Positions 59,637 to 64,000 of a DNA stretch of 64,000 nucleotides are shown in pieces; the stretch's first letter is position 1; each line of letters opens with the position of its first letter. Source of the DNA: Meloidogyne chitwoodi (lineage: Eukaryota > Nematoda > Chromadorea > Rhabditida > Meloidogynidae). The translations under genes and the position numbers were made by a program. The notes beneath the pieces are model-generated. The model was not told the DNA's origin. It searched no databases and saw only the letters and a list, made by a program, of their open reading frames with translations. Location: positions 744,001 to 808,000 of the forward strand of contig JACZZP010000014.1 in the NCBI GenBank assembly GCA_015183035.1, written 5' to 3'.

Positions 59637-60500
59637 TTAAATTTTAAAATTTACCTGTTTTTGTGTTAAAGTATTTGCTCTTCTTCTTCTATTAAAACTT
59701 TTTTGCTCATTTTCTTCTTCTTTTTTTGTTTCAATAATAAAAGAATATTGTCTTTTATTAATTAATGGACTAGTCTATTAATTAATTTAATTAAATTATT
59801 TATTTATTTATTTACTTGTGTTCCACATTCTTTTAAATTATTTAATATTTTATTTTTTTGTTCATAAAATAATGAATTTCTTTTATTATTTTTAATACTT
59901 TTTCTTCTTTTTTGAATTAATAATAATTCTTCATTATTAATTTCTTTATTATTTTTATTAAATTCATCATTTATTTGTTGTGCTTAAAATAAAAATAAAT
60001 TTTTAAAAATATTTATTTTACTTTTTTGTTCAATTTTTGGAAAAAGTTTTGCTAATTTTCCTGTATCATTTGTTAATTCAAATAATAAACTAATATTATT
60101 ATTATTTGTTTGTTCTTCTTCTTCTTTTTGTTTTTGAAAATAATTACTAATTAAAGGTTGATTTAATTGTTTTAAATATATTAAATTATTTAAATAATTA
60201 TTTTTTTGATTTTCATTTTGTTTATTAATATTATTTAATGTTTGTTTGGTTAATTCTTCTTCTAATTCTGCAAGTCCAATTACTGATGGAATTTTTTTAT
60301 AAAAATAATTTCTTTAAAAAATTAAAATTATTTTTAAATAAAAAATTATTAAAAAACTTTTTAATATTTTTCTCTCTTAATTGTTGTTTTCTTTCATTTT
60401 TACGGAAACAAAATTTTAAAAAATAAATAAAACATATTATCGTTATTAATCCTCCAATACTTCCAAATAAAATAATTAAAAAAGAAAAATTAATTTTATT
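59637..60500 (-). CDS. Unrecognised membrane-anchored, low-complexity protein (5' end unresolved)
   Basis: On the minus strand an open stretch reads NFSFLIILFGSIGGLITIIC then FIYFLKFCFRKNERKQQLRE, i.e. one membrane helix followed by a basic stop-transfer sequence. Exons continue NYFYKKIPSVIGLAELEEEL, an Asn/Gln-rich helix, LFELTNDTGKLAKLFPKIEQ, and end near RRRRANTLTQKQVNFKI with TAA at 59637. IPSVIGLAELEEELTKQ and TNDTGKLAKLFPKIE look conserved rather than random. No ATG or acceptor in phase precedes the helix within 150 bp, so the 5' end is missing from my model. It is convergent with the C2H2 gene, 117 bp apart. Family not recognised. Confidence 0.5.
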
Positions 60501-62006
60501 TTTATTTTTTAAATAAATAAAAATTTAAAAAAATATATGTATATAAAATAAATAATTATTTTTTATTTCTAAAAATTTATTTAAATTAACAAAAATGTCA
60601 TTTTGAATTAATGTTTTTTTATTTGAAAATTGTTTAGTTAAATTATATTTTTAGAATATTTTATTTTTTTCTTTTAAAATATATTTATTTAAAAAAATAT
60701 TTAATTAATAATTTAATATTTAAATAGTAATAATTAATAATAATATTAAGCAAAATTACTAATATTAAATTAAAATATAATTAAAATTCTAAAATATTTA
60801 ATTATAAAGATAATTTTAAAATTGGACAATAATTAAATTAAAATATATTTATAATAAGTTATAAATATATATACCTTATTAAATATTGGAATTGAAAAGA
60901 TACTGAATAACTTTTAATAAATATTTTATAAAATTTATAAATTAAATTTAAGAATATAATTTAAGTTTTTAATTTAAATATTATTAAATAAAAGTAAACA
61001 AAAATTAATTAATTATACTTTTCAAACTTTTTATTTTTTTCATATTTTTTATAACTTTGATCAATTTAATAAAAAATTTAAAAATAATTATTTTCTCTGA
61101 TTAATAAAATAAAACATTTTGTTTCCTTAATTAATATGAGAAAAAATTAAAAATATGATTCATTAATTTTATTTTCTTTAATAAAAATAATGATTCATTT
61201 CTTTTTTATTTTCTTATATATTTTTTTAATTTTAATTTATTAAATTCTATTTTTATTTTGAAAATATTTTATTATTATTTTTTCATTTAAAAATTGTTTA
61301 TTTATTTATTTATTTATTATTCACCAGATAAATTTAAAATATTTTTTTATTCTTCCTCATGACTTTTATATTTAAGGTGTGAATTACTAAATACATATAT
61401 GTATATGAATAAAATTAATCATTTTAAATCAATCAATTTATATATTTTTAAAATATAACATCATTTATTTAATTCCAATATTATATACATTTTTATAAAT
61501 TAACTAAATATTTTTAAAAATATATATATAAATAAATATATTTAATAAAACATTATTTATTTAAATTTTTCTTGTGAAATTTTTTAATAAATATCCAATG
61601 TGAAGAAATAATGTATTACAATAAACTTTTAATATTTGCAATAAAATGACCTAGAAACAAATTTCCTGCGATGAATCGGCCCGCGTCAAATTTGCCTAAG
61701 GGTGGGGTTGGGGTCACTTCAATAACGCCATCTCAGTCCCAGTACAAATGAGCCATCTCACATCAGTACAACAAGTTTTTATACTGAAATAATGGTTTTT
61801 CTTCATTTGGACATTTTTTGCTTTTTTATGGACCAATAATCTTGACTTTACTGACTAAATATTTCAGATTTATAAAAAGCATACATATTTTTTACATTAG
61901 AAAACATTACTAAACTTTTTTCAGAGAAATCACAATCTCCGGGATTGCCTATTTACTTTTTCAAATATTTTTTTTTTAATTTTTTACTTATTTATTACTT
62001 TTTCTT
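60501..62006. other. Spacer upstream of IPPK with one GC-richer island
   Basis: Mostly AT-rich. A mixed island at 61650-61800 contains a 27-codon frame from ATG at 61671 (MNRPASNLPKGGVGVTSITP) with no start or splice context I can confirm. The rest has no gene. Promoter elements of the kinase gene should lie in the last few hundred bases. Confidence 0.4.
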
Positions 62007-63982
62007 ATGCTTGAACATGTTGATTTACACGGATACAGGGCTTTTTGTTTTAGGTTTGTTTGTATTTAATTTAAAAACAATTTTTTAGAGGAGAGGGTCG
62101 TTGCAATATTGTTATTAGCGCAAAAGGGCGTATAGACAACTCTAGGTGAGTTAAATGGAATTCTTTATTTTATATTCATATTTTAATATTTAGAATTGTT
62201 TGGCGATTAGCAAAGAAGCGACGTTCCAATCTAATTAATTTCAAACCAAAGTTTATTTAAATTTTTATTTAAATTTTATTCTTTAAGGTGTGGTATAATA
62301 AATAAATATATGGAGCAATTTATTGCTCCTTTTCTTAATGACAATTATTTAATAAAAGCTAGACTTGTTAACATTAATTCTAATGAATTGCATCATTTAG
62401 CTAAAGTATACATTTTAATTTTGTTTAATTTTAAGTTTTCTTTTATAGATTCCTTCGCTTCCAAAAAATCATAAAATTGAAGATTTCAATGAATTGATAA
62501 GTTATCCAACAGAAGTTTCTCGTTTTCCTTATAAAAGTAATAATTGTGTTAGGACAGTGTTGGCTTTGGAAATGCCTGATGCTACTCGAATTCCACGTTC
62601 AATTTCTTATTATTTTGGACCAACAATTACTTTAGAAATTAAACCGAAACAAGGTAATATTTTTTAACTAATAATTATGTAAAAATGTTTTTAGGTTTCT
62701 TCCAAACTCACCCAGGTGTTGATATTCCGTTTTGTAATAATTGCATACTTCAGGTAACTAATTTTTATGAAATAATTTTAATTTTCGAATAATTTTTCAT
62801 TTGTTTATGTGCGGGTCATTTTTTAATTTAAATAAATTTTAGATAGAAAAATGGAAGTCTGCAAATTTTTCTTCAATGTATGACTATTGCCCTTTAGACC
62901 TTTATAGTGGTGTAAGGTCAAAAATGGAATTTGCTCTTGCCTCTCTAATTTATGATCCACACCGAAATCTTCGTATTTTTGTTGATGGAAATTCTGTTCA
63001 TGATGATTCCAATTCTCCAGAAAATTTTGACGAGAAGGAGCTTTCTGAATTACTTTTTCCTAATATTCCAAATGCAAATATTCAAATATTTATAAAAACC
63101 GTTTGTTTTTTAATAATTTTTTAAGAATAATTTAATAAAATTATAGTCTATATTCAATTTAGGGAAATTAAATATTTAAAATCATAATTCAATTTTAGAA
63201 TTAAAAATAAATTTTAAAGATAACTTGTATTCTTGCCGGTATCAATGATGATCAAATATCACAATTTTCACTTCAACAAAACAGTGTGCTCTTTGATTTG
63301 CTCAATGCCCAAAAAATCGACAATATTGGCATTGTTCGTGCTTATGAGCTTTACCAAAGACTTTCACAAAATATCCAGGTTATACATAATTGTTGAATTT
63401 ATAAAATGAAAAAATATATTTTCAAGAAGGAATTACAGAAAAAGTCAAATCTTTTGGACCGGAGACTTGACTTTTTATCAAAAGAAGATGCTCGTTCTCT
63501 TGTTGAACGATATTTACTTTCTGCAACAATGAAAGATTGTTCACTAATGGTTTTTTTTAATTTTTACTCATAAATTGATTGTTAGTGACGGGAGATAGGG
63601 TTCAATAAAATTTTCCACTAAAATGATAAAGAATTTTTGGTCTGACAGTTTTCTAGACACTTTGATTTATGCAAAAAATATTATGTTTTGTTCGCATATC
63701 CTTGTAAAATTTCTTAATTCCTCTTTTTAATTGCTTATAATGTATATAAGATTGTTATTATTCTTTAAAAGATAATTTTATTAAAGATATCTATTCGTCT
63801 TGTTGATAGAACTGTTGCTATTAATGAAAATACTGATTTTGTACGTGTCCGCGCTTTGAATGGTCAAACACTCTATTTTGCCTTTTCTGTATAAAATAAA
63901 ATTTTATTTATTTAAATTAATTTATTTTAAGGTACGTATTGTTGATTTGGATCCAAAAACTGGAAAAGTTTGTTTAAAATAA
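62007..63982 (+). CDS. ippk: Inositol-pentakisphosphate 2-kinase (IPPK/IPK1)
   Basis: From ATG at 62007 to TAA at 63982 in about twelve exons, about 430 residues. Exon 1 (62007-62053) gives MLEHVDLHGYRAFCF and joins in phase to RGEGRCNIVISAKGRIDNSR, the family's N-terminal EG-N nucleotide loop. Then come IVWRLAKKRRSN, the MEQFIAPFL block, the motif TLEIKPKQGF (family EIKPKxG), a zinc-binding-like C-N-N-C (FCNNCILQIEKWK), YCPLDLYSGVRSKMEFALAS and HRNLRIFVDGNSVH. The C-terminal part has LVERYLLSATMKDCSLM, ISIRLVDRTVAINENTDFVR and VRIVDLDPKTGKVCLK, with Asp in the LVD and VDLDPK stretches as in the family's C-terminal metal and substrate site. It makes InsP6 from InsP5 by phosphorylating position 2. 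The stop is 18 bases from the window edge. One intron near 63550-63786 is enlarged (about 237 bp). Confidence 0.93.
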
Positions 63983-64000
63983 ATATAGTTAATTTTTTTA

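Overview
The window reads as a very AT-rich nematode chromosome. Genes are split by many tiny introns (mostly about 35-60 bp) and are close to nematode or animal families: LIN-42/PERIOD, LNKN-1/ITFG1, OVO/LIN-48, a GLT-type glutamate transporter, and a LOTUS-Tudor protein. Base composition, intron size and the style of repeats fit a clade IV plant parasite such as a root-knot nematode (Meloidogyne). That placement is inference; no marker gene fixes the species. There are no prokaryotic operons, CRISPR arrays or complete viral genes.

Layout. 0-3 kb: a MADF-domain protein and the proteasome ubiquitin receptor Rpn13/ADRM1 (+). 4.7-8.7 kb: a LIN-42/PERIOD homologue (+) whose long intron holds a tRNA-Leu(CAG) gene. 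9.6-13.5 kb: mitochondrial ATAD3 preceded by a roadblock dynein light chain, both on the minus strand. 14.1-15.7 kb: an OVO-like zinc finger factor (-). 15.7-20 kb: AT-rich gene desert. 20-25.6 kb: DNAJA3-type mitochondrial DnaJ, linkin (ITFG1) and a FAM136A-like CxxxC protein in one minus-strand series that may be polycistronic. 25.8-26.4 kb: a foldback-like element with a nested MITE. 26.6-27.1 kb: a small membrane protein (-). 28.3-30.4 kb: an SVOP-like transporter (+), convergent with two tandem ankyrin genes (30.5-37.9 kb, -), the second ending in a DPY-30-like motif. 38.7-42.6 kb: a LOTUS-Tudor germ-granule type protein (-). 43.1 kb: a FLYWCH finger. 46.5-48.7 kb: glutamate transporter (+). 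49.3-51.3 kb: two small membrane or secreted proteins (-) around an F-box gene (+). 52-60.5 kb: poorly conserved genes, a four-finger C2H2 protein, a decayed mariner copy and a block of tandem repeats. 62.0-64.0 kb: inositol-pentakisphosphate 2-kinase (+).

Several unusually long introns are explained by inserted miniature transposons; ordinary introns are tiny. Splice sites are relaxed: among 17 introns I placed by hand in the first three genes, the acceptor is AAG in 8, TAG in 6 and CAG in 3, and only one donor has G at +5. CDS entries give the span from start codon to stop codon including introns; where exons could be placed exactly they are listed.
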